Origin: Cranoglanis bouderius
Taxonomy: Eukaryota > Chordata > Actinopteri > Siluriformes > Cranoglanididae
Length of the DNA: 64,000 nt
Direction: 5' to 3'
Assembly: GCA_023630585.1 (NCBI GenBank)
Contig: CM042552.1
Coordinates: forward strand, 20,816,569-20,880,568
A program made the translations under genes and the position numbers. Shown piece by piece: positions 29,252-42,901 of this stretch (position 1 is the stretch's first letter; each line of letters begins with the position of its first letter). The notes below the pieces were generated by a model, which did no database searches, was not told the origin of the DNA, and worked only from the letters and a program-made list of their open reading frames with translations.

Positions 29252-29984
29252 ACAAAATAACCTGCACCGTTAACCTGCACTAATGCATCAGACTGACGCA
29301 CTTCCGGTGTTGCAGCCCTCATTCTGACCTTTCTGACCAATCAGAAATGAGAACTCATAACTGTACACGTATCTGATACTTATGGTGTATATTACAACCT
29401 TTGTACATCTTTTAAAAACCTATAAGTTTATATTTATATATATTACAACTGTACTAATTGTTCTTTTTGTCATATTTACACCAAAAGAAATCCCTCTGCA
29501 TTCAAATCCAAACTAGAAAAACTACACTTCATCAAAACTATATTAGACTTTAAATCTGTGGTAACTATTTCTGAGTTTCACTTCACTTTAACCAAAGCTG
29601 TTTTCTGTTTGTTATTGTCATTACTAATTAATTAACAACACATTTTAATGAAAGAAATGTTTATGTACATCAGCATGACGGTGTAATTTTGTATGAAAAA
29701 GTCATTTGTTGAAATGAGAGCCGACCGTGATGAGTACCTGATTATTTCAGTGCATAATGTCTGTGTTTGGGGGAAGAAATGGAGGAAGTCGTGAGCTCTA
29801 AAGTGATCGGACAACAAAATAGGCAGTGAGATCATTCACAAGACAGCTTTAAACAAGTTCACACACAAATACACACTCAGGAACATCCTCCACACGTTCC
29901 TCCTCTAATTTAGGACGCGTCGTCCTCTCTGTCACTGCATGTAAACAAACCAGTGAGGGACAAATGAAGTGTCAGCTGATCGTT

Positions 29985-30185
29985 TATTTTCCTCGACAAC
30001 GGTCGAGTCACGATTTCAGCACCGTTGGAAATTCTATAAATCGGTTATGATGCTGTAAAGAAGCGACAAATCCAAGTGGTTATCTCGAAAGATTCCTCAG
30101 ACCAGTCCTATTGCACGCGAGGTCTGACGATTCCCCGCCTCTGTTTTACTCAAACTCCACCCTCAACATTTTTGGATAGCGCTTT
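29985..30185. repeat. Dispersed repeat, copy 1 of a pair
   Basis: The words GACAAATCCAAGTGG and GATTCCTCAGACCAG match GTCAAATCCAAATG and GATTCCTCGGACCAA near 50430-50450, in the same order. Both are followed by a CTAT-GC block. The element type is not recognised. Confidence 0.5.
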
Positions 30186-30589
30186 TTTTTGTTGTTGTTA
30201 TGTCTAAATTCTCACTACATGTGCATAACTCAACTCTGAATATAACCCAAATCGTTTGTCTAAAGAATGATCTCTCTTATTAGTGACTTCTTAGATGTTC
30301 TTGCATGACAGTTCGATTTTAAATAACGTATATGCAAAAGACAGAACTGCTTAACGCAGGAAACTGTTCTCTTTTTCACGACAGCGTTAAAAAACAACAC
30401 TGTAATACCCTCGTATAATTGTGCATGTGACAAATAAAAATCTTGAATCTTGTATCTGATTCAGTTTTATAAAGAATGATGTCTGTATCGAGGTGCCAGT
30501 CGTTTGAAGACGTGACACTTGATAAAATACACAAACACACAATATATCCTACTACGTATATCCTTACGTACTACATTAATGACATGTTC

Positions 30590-30950
30590 GTTTAACATTA
30601 ACATTTATGGAAGGAGTCTCCAGTGTCAGCGCTTTGCAAGAATCAGAGGTAAACTTTATAAGTAACTTTTAAGTATCTTCAGGACAGAGGAGTTTACGCT
30701 TCTACGCGGTTTCTTGCTTCCAGCTTCTTTTTTTTTGTGTGAGAGAGAGAGAAAAACATTTGGTTGGTGAGGGAACGACTGTTTAAAGCTGTATGTGAGA
30801 ACAGGAACAGGAAGTTGTCTTGTAAACATTTCACAGCAGTATGACGTGCCATTCATTAACAAATAAAAATATGTAAGTGTTGATAAATACGCACAATCCA
30901 ACACTTTGGGATGTGCTGTTATAGGAAAATAATCAACTAATTTCAGTATA
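30590..30950. mobile_element. Copy of the TATGGAAGGAGTCTCCAG repeat family
   Basis: This copy has the 15-mer GGAAGGAGTCTCCAG at 30609, then GGTGAGGGAACGACTG, and ends with GTGCTGTTATAGGAAAATAATC near 30913-30934. The same set of words recurs through the window. It has no coding capacity, so I regard it as a non-autonomous DNA element. Confidence 0.6.
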
Positions 30951-31067
30951 TTACATTTTTAAAAAAAAGTCAATTCTTTAGCATGTGGTCAGGACTTTTA
31001 ATATGAATTACAACGTCGCCATGTTGTCTCCTGACCCTTTACTGCGTTTGCTGTACTCGCTTGGAAT

Positions 31068-31178
31068 TTCAAATCGGGCGAGCCAATCAGAAGCGACGGC
31101 AACGCGAGAGCCAATCAGAGGAGGCGCTAGTGTGAGAGCCAATCAGAGGCGGCGCTAACGAACAGGGCAGAATTTAAA
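31068..31178 (+). promoter_or_regulatory. plk1 promoter: three CCAAT boxes at 28-bp spacing and CHR words
   Basis: CCAAT occurs at 31083, 31111 and 31139, each in AGCCAATCAGA within a 28-bp tandem unit. Inverted CHR-like TTCAAA lies at 31068-31073 and a CHR-variant TTTAAA at 31173-31178, about 30 bp past the last CCAAT. NF-Y sites near a CHR are the known architecture of G2/M promoters, which are held down by DREAM and activated by MMB/FOXM1. There is no convincing TATA box. The 5' UTR would reach to 31505. Confidence 0.75.
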
Positions 31179-31504
31179 AATGATGCAGTGGTCAGTGTGT
31201 CGGTGCCAAGCGTCAGGAAGAAGCACACTACTCAGTTTTATTGTTTTGCGCGTTTATTATTATTTTATTTAAACGGAAATAGAGGTGGAGTTGTGTTAGT
31301 GTAGGTCTACAAGGTTTGGGGTTGTACGGGTGTATATATTTGTTTAGATAATAGCGTTTCAGTTGGAGTTTTTATTCGAATTCGAGTCAAGACGGATATC
31401 ATTTGACGCCCTGGAGATCTTCCTCGCGCTTTATTATTATTATTATTATTAATATTATTATTATTATTATTATTACATCGTTTTGTTTGAACTGAAGTAA
31501 AAAG

Positions 31505-34405
31505 ATGAGCGCTGGCATGGCGAAGGCGGTGAAGCCTTCATTACACGTCGACCCCAAGTCTGCTCCTCTGAAGGAGATCCCGGACATCCTGGTGGATCCG
31601 CGGACCATGAAGCGCTACATGAGGGGACGCTTCCTGGGTAAAGGAGGCTTCGCCAAGTGCTACGAGATCACAGACATGGACACTAAGGAGGTGTTCGCCG
31701 GGAAAGTCGTGCCCAAGTCGCTGCTAATGAAACCACACCAGAAGGAGAAGATGAGCACGGAGATCGCCATCCACAAGAGCCTGGACAACCCGCACGTCGT
31801 CGGCTTCCACGGCTTCTTCGAGGACGATGACTTTGTGTTCGTCGTGCTGGAGATCTGCAGGAGAAGGGTGAGCTCTACCTGCCTCAGGCTGTGTCCTAAA
31901 CGCCATGATACTGAACACCTAGTGCACTACATTACAGTGTAGTGATGGTAGTAGTGTTTTAAGTTCGGATTTATAGCTCGTGCAGTCTTTTCACCTATTT
32001 AAAAACGTTGTTCAGGAATTACACCATTCAGGTCTGTGAAAATGTACCCAACCTACCTTGTTAGCACGCGCAGCAGGGTTTTCTTGCTACCTAGCTAACT
32101 CCTTCGGCCAACGGTCGGACTCGGCTAGCTAGCTAACACCGAACACTACACAAATAAACTAACTGTTTTGATTTTTTTTTCTAAGAACTTAATCAATATA
32201 AGACACTGTTTTTTTTTTTAAACTTGCAAAGAGTTATTTATATTGTATATATTTATTTCCAATTTGGAGTATGTTTAAAAACTTTTTTTTGCTTGCACCT
32301 GGCGTCTGTGTGCAGTGGATTTTAAACGACCGGATGTGACGTGACCGTCGCCAGCGTTTGAACGTTATAAACACACGCATATATAAAGGTTTTTTTTTTC
32401 TTTTAAATGTTTATCTTTATTTTTTTTTTTAATTGTATATATTTCGAACATTATTACATTATTTCGAATATCAGGTTTTTTAAGTCATTTTTATTTTAGT
32501 TATGAATGCTTTCATTTGTTTCCAGAATGTTCTTCTCAGCTTTCAAACAATTTCAGCTTTTTTAAAAAAAAATTATTTATTTTTTTACTGATTGCACTGA
32601 ATATTAAAAAAAAAAAAAAAATTTCAGTGAACATTTTGTTAGTTCGTCCGATCCTCGGTGTGATCGGATCTTTACGTGTGATTGATTTCGTTTTCTGATT
32701 GAACTTCCAGTCCCTCCTGGAGCTGCACAAGCGCAGGAAGGCCGTGACGGAGCCCGAGGCGAGGTACTTCATGCGTCAGACCATCCAGGGCGTCCACTAC
32801 CTCCACAACAACAGAGTCATCCACCGTGACCTGAAACTAGGCAACCTGTTCCTGAGCGATGACATGGAGGTTAAGATTGGTGAGCCAGGAGATTTACGTC
32901 TGATGTCTTTGTGTTAGTCATCTGTTCAGACTCTATAGTCAACACACTGACTGTCCTAAAGGTTTGAGTCATTATATTGGTACACTATATATATAATATC
33001 AGCCAGATTCCTGTCGAAATAGACCGTGTTGTGGTATAAATATTTAGTTATCCACTATGTAATATTGGATAAAACCCAAAACTCAGTCGCCTACGTTTCC
33101 AGGCCCGTAAATCTCTTGTCTCTCAGGTGACTTCGGTTTGGCCACCAAGATCGAGTTTGACGGCGAGAGGAAGAAGACGCTGTGCGGAACGCCGAACTAC
33201 ATCGCCCCCGAGGTGCTGTGCAAAAAAGGCCACAGTTTCGAGGTGGACGTCTGGTCCCTGGGCTGCATTCTGTACGTAAACGCTAACACCACTGTCTCCT
33301 AGACACGTTCAGATGGTTGTTCAGGAAATGGTTTCTGATTCAGAGCGCTGTGTCGGACGTTAGGTACACGCTGCTGGTGGGAAAGCCGCCGTTCGAGACG
33401 TCGTGCCTGAAGGAGACGTACGTCCGCATCAAAAAGAACGAGTACACCATTCCCAGGGTGAGCGGTTGTTATTATTTATTCCGGTTTAGAGCTTTTTGCC
33501 AGCTGTATATTTTTAGCCGTGACACAGATGTTGTTTATCCTGTAATAATAAGTGTTTGTTTGTGTTCCCTCCGTCCCTCACTCGCTCTGTAGCACATTAA
33601 CCCCGTGGCCGCGGCGCTAGTCCGGCGGATGCTGCACGCCGACCCCACGCTCCGCCCCTCCGTCGCCGACCTGCTCGCGGACGAGTTCTTCACCTCGGGT
33701 TACGTTCCTCTGAGGCTGCCGACGTCCTGCCTGACCGTACCGCCCAGGTTCTCCATCGCCCCCTCCAGCCTGGAGGCCGGCCTGCATCGCAAACCTCTCT
33801 CAGCTTTTAATAAAGGTAAAGACGAGCAAATAAGGAAAAGAAAAGCAAATAAACAAAGACACACTGAGCTGAAATCAACCCTGAGTTTGTGTTCTTGGGA
33901 TTATTTACAGAAACTGACAGTCCGATTGAGAAAATGGGGAAAGTGGAGCAGCCGCTGAAAGAGGAGCCTCCACAAAGGTCAGAGTTCTGTTTCTTTTTTC
34001 TCAATACCTCCTTCAATTTTCTTGACAAAGTCCTAAAACTGACGATAACCTGCTATTTTTTCTTTCTTCCCCGGATTCAGGGACGGATCAGAACAGCCCG
34101 ACTGCCACCTGACCGACATGCTGCAGCAGCTGACGAGCCTGAACACGGCCAGGCCGTCCGAGAGAGAGTTCGTGCGGCAAGGTAATGTCTCCCAAACGAT
34201 CCGAGTTCACACCTATAGGAGGAATTTAAATCAGTTTGTTTTTTAGTGTTGCGCTTAAAGATTTTGTATCTGTACATGTAAATCTGTACACTAAAGCACG
34301 GTCGTTCGTCTTTTCTAACAGAGGAAGCCGAGGACCCGGCCTGCATCCCCATCTTCTGGATCAGCAAATGGGTCGATTACTCTGATAAATATGGCCTAGG
34401 TAATT

Positions 34406-34444
<39 letters not shown>

Positions 34445-36304
34445 CTCGGTGTTCTCTGAGTCACCTTCAAAACTACGAAATCTGATGGTCCTGCCTCATA
34501 CCAGAGCTTTGACTATTACTCTGATCGATGGAGAATCGATTCTTTCGGTTCGGGGGGGGGGATTATTCATGGTTAATAACATTAGCAGCCATATTGCTAT
34601 TTTCTATTCATTATAAAGCCAAACATGTCCAGGGGGTAAACTGCATTTTTGGGTACATTTTAGTATTTACAAAGACCACTTTATATTTCCTCCTGCTCGG
34701 TTCAAGCTGTCCTGAACACAGCTTCATAAACTGTTGAGCTGAACACGGTGTCCTCTTCCCCGCCCCTCCCCCGCTGTAGGGTATCAGCTGTGTGATAACA
34801 GCGTCGGCGTTCTGTTCAACGACTCCACGCGCTTGATCATGTACGAAGACGGAGACAGTCTGCAGTACATCGACCGCGTCGGGGCGGAGTCTTACCTCAG
34901 CGTGCGCTCCTACCCCACCGCCCTCTCCAAAAAGGTACGTTGTAGACGTCGGCATCACTGATTCATTTCCTGTAACGGCGCACACACCCGAGTGATTTTT
35001 ATTCCTTACTGAATTCATCACTGAGCCGCACTTAAAGCCCTCTCTGCTCTGAACGTATTCCCTCCCCCCCCCGGTCCTTTAGATCACTCTGCTGAAGTAT
35101 TTCAGGAACTACATGAGCGAGCACTTGTTGAAGGCGGGCGCTAACATAACGCCGCGCGATGGAGACGAGCTGACACGCCTACCCTACCTGCGCCACTGGT
35201 TCCGCACGAAGAGCGCCATCGTGCTCCACCTGAGCAACGGCACGGTGCAGATCAACTTCTTCCAGGTTTGTACTGCTGCCGTACTGAAAAAGGGGGGGAA
35301 AAAAAATCAATCACGTGTGTTCTCATGGTCCACGGGGATTACTCTCACCACAGTTAACGGCTGATTAGTACGGGTTTGAATCCGCCATCAGAAAACAAGA
35401 TGCAGTTAAAGTACGGATTCGGTTTACCACTGATCCGATATGATTCAGTACACCCTCAATTCACTACTGATTCGATTCAGAACCAATATCATATATAATA
35501 CACCCTCAATTCACTACTGATTTGACTTGATTCAGCACCGGTATGATTCAGTACACCCTCAATTCACTACTGATTCGACTTGATTCAGCACCGGTATGAT
35601 TCAGTACACCCTCAATTCACTACTGATTCGATTCGATTCAGCACCGGTATGATTCAGTACACCCTCAATTCACTACTGATTCAGCACCGGTATGATTTAG
35701 TACACCCTCAATTCACTACTGATTCGATTCGATTCAGAACCAATATCATATATAATACACCCTCAATTCACTACTGATTCGACTTGATTCAGCACCGGTA
35801 TGATTCAGTACACCCTCAATTCACTACTGATTCAGCACCGGTATGATTTAGTACACCCTCAATTCACTACTGATTCGATTCGATTCAGAACCAATATCAT
35901 ATATAATACACCCTCAATTCACTACTGATTCGACTTGATTCAGCACCGGTATGATTCAGTACACCCTCAATTCACTACTGATTCGATTCAGAACCAATAT
36001 CATATATAATACACCCTCAATTCACTACTGATTCAATCGGTACTACACGAATCCGTTGTACAATATATTTTTATGCATTATGTTGTAGGACCACACGAAG
36101 CTGATCCTGTGCCCCCTCATGGGTGCCGTGACGTACATCAACGAGCGACGCGACTTCTGCACCTACAAGATGAGTCTGATCGAGGAGTACGGCTGCTGTA
36201 AGGAGCTGGCCTCGCGCCTGCGCTACGCCCGCAGCATGGTGGAGAAACTACTGGCCTGCAAAAGCGCAGGCACCACCACCACCACCACGTCCTCCGCCCG
36301 CTAG
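31505..36304 (+). CDS. plk1: Serine/threonine kinase polo-like kinase 1
   Basis: Eleven exons join in phase: 31505-31867, 32711-32879, 33127-33271, 33364-33457, 33593-33815, 33911-33977, 34081-34181, 34322-34399, 34780-34934, 35083-35265, 36089-36304. The product is 597 residues (human 603). The kinase drives mitotic entry, centrosome maturation, spindle assembly and cytokinesis. Kinase motifs: glycine loop GKGGFAKCYE (about 45-54), HRDLKLGN, DFGLATK (179-185), and T-loop KKTLCGTPNYIAPE with Thr195 equal to human Thr210. The C-terminal half has two polo boxes: FWISKWVDYSDKYG with the phosphopeptide-pocket Trp, and DHTKLILCPL with the His and Lys pair. A short acidic linker is encoded by exons 5-7. 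The first ATG has GATG context and precedes the conserved IPDILVDPRT region. A poly(A) signal is at 36624. Intron 10 holds a minisatellite. Confidence 0.97.
35430..36035 (+). repeat. Minisatellite in plk1 intron 10
   Basis: The unit is about 43-55 bp and reads roughly GATTCAGCACCGGTATGATT followed by CAGTACACCCTCAATTCACT and ACTGATTCGA, with a variant having AACCAATATCATATATAATA. There are around a dozen copies. The same words, with small changes, form the array at 48590-49265 in ern2. Confidence 0.9.
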
Positions 36305-36640
36305 CCCTCCAACACTCCGGACTGTGACTGAACCTTCCAGACTGTACACTTTCCTCCATCTCCTCTCTCTCCCCCCCCTTTTTTTTATTTTATTTTTAAA
36401 ACTCATGAGGAGGGAAAGCTCCACGTGACCATGCTCCTCATCCTCGTCCGCTGTATCATGTACATTTTCTTTTTTTTTCTGTTTAAATGTTTTTCCTCGT
36501 TTTCTAAAAAAAAAAAAAAAAAGCTGTTTCCCTTTCGTCTGTCCGTTTTTTATAAAGCTTTTATGGCTTTACTCGAGAGCCACAAGTTAAATGAGATTGT
36601 ATGAAACTGAGTGTATTCAATTTAATAAAGCTCCTTTTTG
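36305..36640 (+). other. plk1 3' UTR with poly(A) signal
   Basis: The stretch follows the plk1 stop codon. It has CT-rich and poly(A/T) runs and AATAAA at 36624-36629, about 320 bp past the stop. This is the best candidate 3' end of plk1. Confidence 0.75.
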
Positions 36641-36859
36641 GTGAAATATCTGTTCTTCTGCACTGAAGATTTGATTTTTATTTTTTTTTATGTTGGAGAT
36701 ACATACATCAGTACTTTAAAAATATTTAACTTTAAAGCTAAAGCTGTTGTGAATTAGCCTTCGCTAATCTCAGTTTCATGTTGATGGAGGAACTAATTTA
36801 GCATCGGGAACTAAAATCTGTGCTGTGTAGAACTTATAAACATAATTTGAATCTATGAG

Positions 36860-36890
<31 letters not shown>

Positions 36891-38979
36891 GCAGAACGTC
36901 AAGACTTCCAAAACGGTGAGATTTATTTCCCAAATGGAAGAAATCTCCTTCAATGCTACTGCATATTGTTACAAAACAAAACTTTTTACTTCATGTAACT
37001 GAAATAATAAATAACTCCAGAGTGATGTATACACCAGTCATTTACAGCCATCTGTCATTTCCTGCTATGTAGAAAATAATGACAATAAAAGGTAACACAT
37101 TTTAGCTTTTCTTTTCTTGTTATTTAAAGCCACTGAATCATAGATCAGACCTTCCTGATGGTGCGAGTACGTCGGATCCGAACGCAGTAACAAGGGCACG
37201 GTGTAAAAAAAATATACATATCTTTATATATTATTTTAAAACTCGACATCGACTGGCTTAGTGTTTATTTATTTTAGCATGTGAGCAGTATAAAATATTA
37301 AAATACTGAGCGATATGAATATCTGCGACACTGCCGCGTGGTTTTCTTTGTTCCACGGCGATATGTTAATCAACACTGTCATTAAAACCGTGTACGGGAG
37401 CTGGAAGCCTGGGCTGGCTGCGGCGCCTTGCGTGAGTACCTTTCCACGTTTCTGTGGTGTTCGTTCTGCCGTCAGAACTCGCGTAATTACTCACATGGAA
37501 TTCCACCTGTGAGCTAGGTTAACCCAGTGTGATGCTACCGCCACCATGCTTCACATTCCCAGGTTGTAACACTACAAAATGTAGGAAAGTTCAAAGGAGG
37601 TGAATACTTATGCAAGGTCGAAGGCGGATCATCTAAAGGAATATATGGACGGGAGTGTGCTGCTCAGGCCTGGGTTTGGGCTGCCCTAACTCACAACTGC
37701 GTTACATAAAAATGATATAATTATAATTATAATTTAAAAAAAAAACCCCAATAGTCTGGAGATGTGGAAATGTGCTTGTCCCAGGTTCCCAGTCTTCCAG
37801 ATCTGAACCAATCAGAACGTCTTCATGCCACTTCATTTACGCCTGCACCTCATTTATTAAAGCTGTGTGTGAATGTTTTCGTGGCCAAACAGAAGTAAAA
37901 AAAATTCCAACCAGATTTACAAAAACCCTGATTTTCAATCACCAAGTGTGTTCGTGACATGTTTACATGTAGCCACGCCCACACAAAACTCCATAAAGAC
38001 AAAATGGCGACTAAACGGCGAAAGAGCTCCCACTAATCTCACCGCTGCGGCTGCGTCGGCTACCACACACGCGCTGACTCTTCCTCCTTTTATAGGGCGC
38101 CATTACTTTTGTCCTGATCGAACGGCTAGTCTTATATGACTTTTAAAGTATTTATGGATTCGCTTCGTTTCGAGCCATTAATATAAAATGACCAGGTTTA
38201 ACAATAATAGTGTGTGAGAAATGCTGAAATAAATAAACGGCGTAAACTTGATATAAAATCGTATAAAAGCTGATTTGGAGCCGATCTCGAAGGATACGAA
38301 CCTTTTCCCCCCCCCGAATAAATACGTTTTCATGACCCGTGTAAACGCTCTCGAGGATGATTTCCGGATGAATGTGTTCGTATCCGGTTTGATAAACTTA
38401 CTAACGAATAGCTACCACTTGCAGTCGAGTTCATGGTATAGCAGCGATGAAAACAAACAAAAGCTGCGTCTGTTAAAAGCAAATCTTCTTTTTCATGATT
38501 TCCCCATCAGGGATTTAGGGTTTAAAACCTCAGAGGGCGGCTTCCATGACGATTACAGCTAAGGAACAGCGTGCCCTCTCCTCCGAGCGCTCTACTTAAA
38601 CACCGGCGGCAGCCCGAGCTACTCGTTAAGGCTTAATAATGCTTAACGTCAAACAAAACCTCGTCCGTCGTTAATCCGTGTGCTCGAGGCGTCGTCCAGA
38701 GAATCAGATCTGAGACCTGCTTGTTTAGGACAGGATCATCCTCTTGAATTAAAATTTTTTTTTTTAAAATGCTGGCCATTATGGATGATCACATCAGTGG
38801 ATCCACAGGAGACATCAGCGCTAACATTTCAGCCTGAAAGCTTTCCGAATCCCACGAGTCAGGACACACAGTGTCTATAAAATCGTTCCATAAAGAATCC
38901 TGTTTCGTCCTGCTTCACATCCTCTTCGTGTGTGTGTGTGTGTGTGTGTGAGAGTGTGTGTGTGTGTGTGTGTGTGTGT
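36641..38979. other. Spacer between the convergent genes plk1 and ern2
   Basis: No coding exon is supported. It holds (AC)n at 36862-36890, a Tc1-like end at 37495-37625, poly(A) and C-runs, and (TG)n blocks at 38930-38980 directly past the ern2 stop. The ern2 3' UTR must lie in the right part; I see no convincing nearby minus-strand AATAAA. Confidence 0.5.
37495..37625. mobile_element. Tc1-like transposon remnant
   Basis: The words GTGATGCTACCGCCACCATG and GGTGAATACTTATGCAAGG are typical of the end part of a fish Tc1-like element. The matching other end is not visible, so this is a fragment. Confidence 0.6.
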
Positions 38980-39653
38980 TTAGTTGTGGTAATAGGGGTG
39001 GAACGGTCTCTCAGCAGCGCAGATGCTCAGTGCAGTGTGTGTGTGCAGCAGTAACCGCGGGAAGCGCGAGGTGAAATACACCACAAAGCCTTCTGGGACT
39101 TCACCGAGCGCCGCTTGAACCTCGGGTGGGAGCTCGTGGTAATGATGCTTCTGAAACACACACACACACTTTAAGATGACTGACTAACATCGCACTTTTA
39201 TTTCATATTTACAGACGCACATCATTCACACAACACGGATGAGATTATATTTTAACAATTTAAATAATAATTTAGTATATATTTTCATGTATATATTTTC
39301 ATGTATATATTCCATTTTATTATCAGGGGGCCAAGCACTGAAGGTGACTGTATGTTTTCTTCTAGATGATCTCCTTAGATTAATTATTTATTAAGATCAA
39401 TAATAATTAATAATAATGAGAATATTAAAGAATAATATTTTGAGCTTAATTGAAGAATACAATGTGGAATGTTTTCATGTTTGAAAAAAAAAAAAAAAGC
39501 ACTAATCGTATAAAAAGTATGATGTCATATAAATATTATAAATACAAATAAAGTATATGTTCAAAATGACAATATTCTAATATAAAAAAACCAAACACTG
39601 ACCGATCGGTCGGCTCTTATCAACAAATGATTTGTTCTTGACCTTTTATAACG

Positions 39654-39690
<37 letters not shown>

Positions 39691-40255
39691 ACAAGTACTC
39701 ACTTTATTTCTCATAGCTCTGAGCAGGTCTCTGACCGAGTTCCCTTTATATGTGCGGAATTTCCTCAGATCTGACAAACAGAAAAGAGACACTGGATAAG
39801 TGAGAGTATAAATCACTACTCTTCTACAGCTGACACGGCCAGTGAGGATCGTCTGTTCCGCAAAGGGAACCGGAGGTCCAGTGCACAAACAGGAATCATG
39901 TATAGGATCTGGGGATGTATCCGATTTCCTCCCGGACTCTCACCGGCTATTTCTAAACGATTAGTCGCCGAGTTCGGGGTTCGGTTGATGCAGATCCCCG
40001 AAATTATTCTATGACGGGAAAATCGTGTAGTGCACACCCAGCGTTAGGAGTCTAAACAGTGATTGAAAAAGATGTTTGGTGAAAACGTGCGGTGAGGAAA
40101 AAAAAAAATGGCTGCAGTTCCACTAACCGGCCTGTAGAGGCGCCGAGATGTGCATTCTCCAGTTGGTTCGGACCACCGATCGGCCCGACGTCTCTAATCG
40201 GACCACGATAGGGCTCTCTGCTGGCTCCTTTTCTATACGATCGCTGACGTCCTAC

Positions 40256-40306
<51 letters not shown>

Positions 40307-40850
40307 CTTCCAGTGATTAATAACTTATCACGTGTTCTATAGCCGTATCGTATGTGTGCTCAGTGTTTAAGCCGCACACTAAACCTGTGAAAAGTCTGAT
40401 TACAGTACAGGTGCTGATTTTCTCACACTTGGCTCAGTTCAATTTTTTTTTTTTTCAATCTATGCATTATTTTAACTTTTTATTTTTATACTTTTCTTAC
40501 AAACCTGAAAGAACTGCAGTTGTTTATCCGGCCTCCAGAAAAACGGATGTTTCAGAATCGAGGCAGTGGAGGGCCGGGACTCCGGATCTGCGCTGATCAT
40601 CGTTTCGATCAAATCTCTGGCAATGACGTCCTCTAAAGCGATTTAAAAAAAGATTTTTTCTTGTTTAAAGAAGAAATATTGTACGAACCTCGTTTCTCAT
40701 ACGCACAAAAATCACCGGCAGAATCAGAAACTTCTGTAAAACTGTGAACTTTTACTTTGGTTTAGACAAAAATAATGTAAGTAAAACGATGTTATACAAG
40801 AGGAACAAATGTGATAAGTAAAGTTTGAATAAAGGATACTCTCTCTCGGT

Positions 40851-40890
<40 letters not shown>

Positions 40891-41036
40891 GTGTATATCG
40901 TCCATAAAGTTCTCCAGACTGTACGCCCCACAGAGGATGTTAGCTTGACGCCGCAGCGTGTCCCCGAACGGATGCTGTCCTCTGGATACCACGTAATAAA
41001 ACAAACATCCTGCTGAGAACACGTCCACCGCACTCG

Positions 41037-41089
<53 letters not shown>

Positions 41090-42865
41090 GAACAAAGGTT
41101 AACAATAACTTAAACACTATTTCCTCCATGTTCACTGTATTCGTAAGAAACAACACACTTCGGGTCGTGCTGTTATAGGAAAATAATCAACGATAGGGTG
41201 GTGTGATAAAGCGGAGTTGCTGTTATCATGCCAAAGTGGATTATTTTCCCAATAACAGCACATGAAAGTGTTTTATCCCTTTTCTAGGAATTAAAAGAAC
41301 TACATATCCATACTTTTTTACTCTTAAAAGTTAATAAGGCAAAACAACAACAACAACAACAACAACAACAAAAACGCAAACGCTCGACGTCTTTTGCTAA
41401 GGAGAAACCGTTCCTCTGTCCTGGAGAAAGTCTGACACTGGAGACTCCTTCCATAAATATTAAATAAATCTCTCTCTCTCTACAGAAAACTTCACCGCAT
41501 TAAATTTGCTGTGCCACCTGCACTACTGTCAGAGCTGCTGTTATAGAAAATTAATCAACACCTCCTAACCAATCAGAGACAAGAGTTCAGCAGAGATGTG
41601 GTATAACACTCTACATCATAAAGCTGATTATTATTATTATTATTATTATTATTCGAATCGTACAGGGTTTCCTTTCTCGTCGCCGCTGAGTAATTCCGGA
41701 GCGATCCAGCCTTCCGTTCCCGGGATTCCGGAGCGCAGGCTGAAACTGTGCCGGCCGTCTGGAAGCTTTTTACACAATCCGAAATCGGAGATCACGGCTC
41801 GCACTCGGCCGAGCGCTCCCGGCGTGGAGAGGAGAATGTTGCGAGGCTTCAGGTCTCTGTGAACTGATGAAAGAAACAGAAGAGAGAGATAAAAGCGCAC
41901 GAACGTGGAGAGGTCAGGAATGAATACAACAGCACGGGAAATGTGAGAGGATTAAAGGAACGTTCTAGAATCTCTCCCAACCCACGCGCTTTATAAAGAT
42001 CTCCTGTTCTTTTACGACGCTCGTGTTGCTGCTGTTGTAACGAACACTATATCTATCTATAACTGTATAACAGCGGTACGACATCCTGCACATTCACCCC
42101 GATTCTGTTACTATCGATACGGTCACCATGGCGACGGAAACTGACCGATGTTGAGGGAGTGGAGGTGATTGAGTCCGCACATCGTCTGTTCCAGCAGAAT
42201 CACAGGATCCAGTTTGGAATACGGACAGCTCGGCTCCTCAACGTACTGCAAACAAATACACACGTACGAGACGTCTATTTATTTATTTATTTAATTTCTA
42301 AACACACAGTGCTGTGCATAAGTATTCACCCCCCCTGGAATGTTTCTACATTGTTATCGGGATTACGTCACGGTAGCAAGATGTGAAGCATGGTGGTGGT
42401 AGTGTAACCGTATAATCACTTGGTTGCTTACTATATTATTTCCGTTTTTTGTTCTTTAATGTTGGGATGTTATTTTATAACCAAACCCGGACTGATACTC
42501 TCCCAGAACTTTGCTTTGGTCGCTCCTTGGTTTTTGATGATGCTGTTTCTTCAGGTAACGACCTCTGGGTTCTTCCCGGAACCGACTCCATTAAACTAAT
42601 TATGATTTATGCATTCACAGCTTATTTTGTAAAATCTTATTTGCAAACTATATTGACCACCGTTTCTGTCTTATGGTATATTTTGTGTAGATTCACGACA
42701 TAAAACATCCCAACACTACACAATGTGGAAAAAGTGCAAGGGGGGGTGAATACTTATATAAGGCACTATTTAAAAGAAACCCATATCAGACATGCACACT
42801 AAGCTGAACTAGCAACATTTATTCTGCAAGCTGGATTCACTCGCTCAAAATAGTCAGATTTTCGC

Positions 42866-42901
<36 letters not shown>

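Larger units (their letters stand above)
29252..31067. other. 3' UTR of the GTPase gene and spacer before plk1
   Basis: An AATAAA at 30433-30438 in the plus strand is a good candidate poly(A) signal for the GTPase gene, giving a 3' UTR of about 1.2 kb. Repeat copies lie at 29985-30185 and 30590-30950. No other coding exon is seen. Confidence 0.5.

Noticed and set aside
28722..29267. Several long Arg/Ala-rich frames over the RASD-like gene on both strands
   Set aside because: They are shadows caused by very high GC content. Only one frame has P-loop, DTSG and CAAX motifs.
38275..38562. 95-codon plus-strand open frame between plk1 and ern2
   Set aside because: No family resemblance, no splice signals and no codon bias were evident. 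It is AT-rich spacer DNA.
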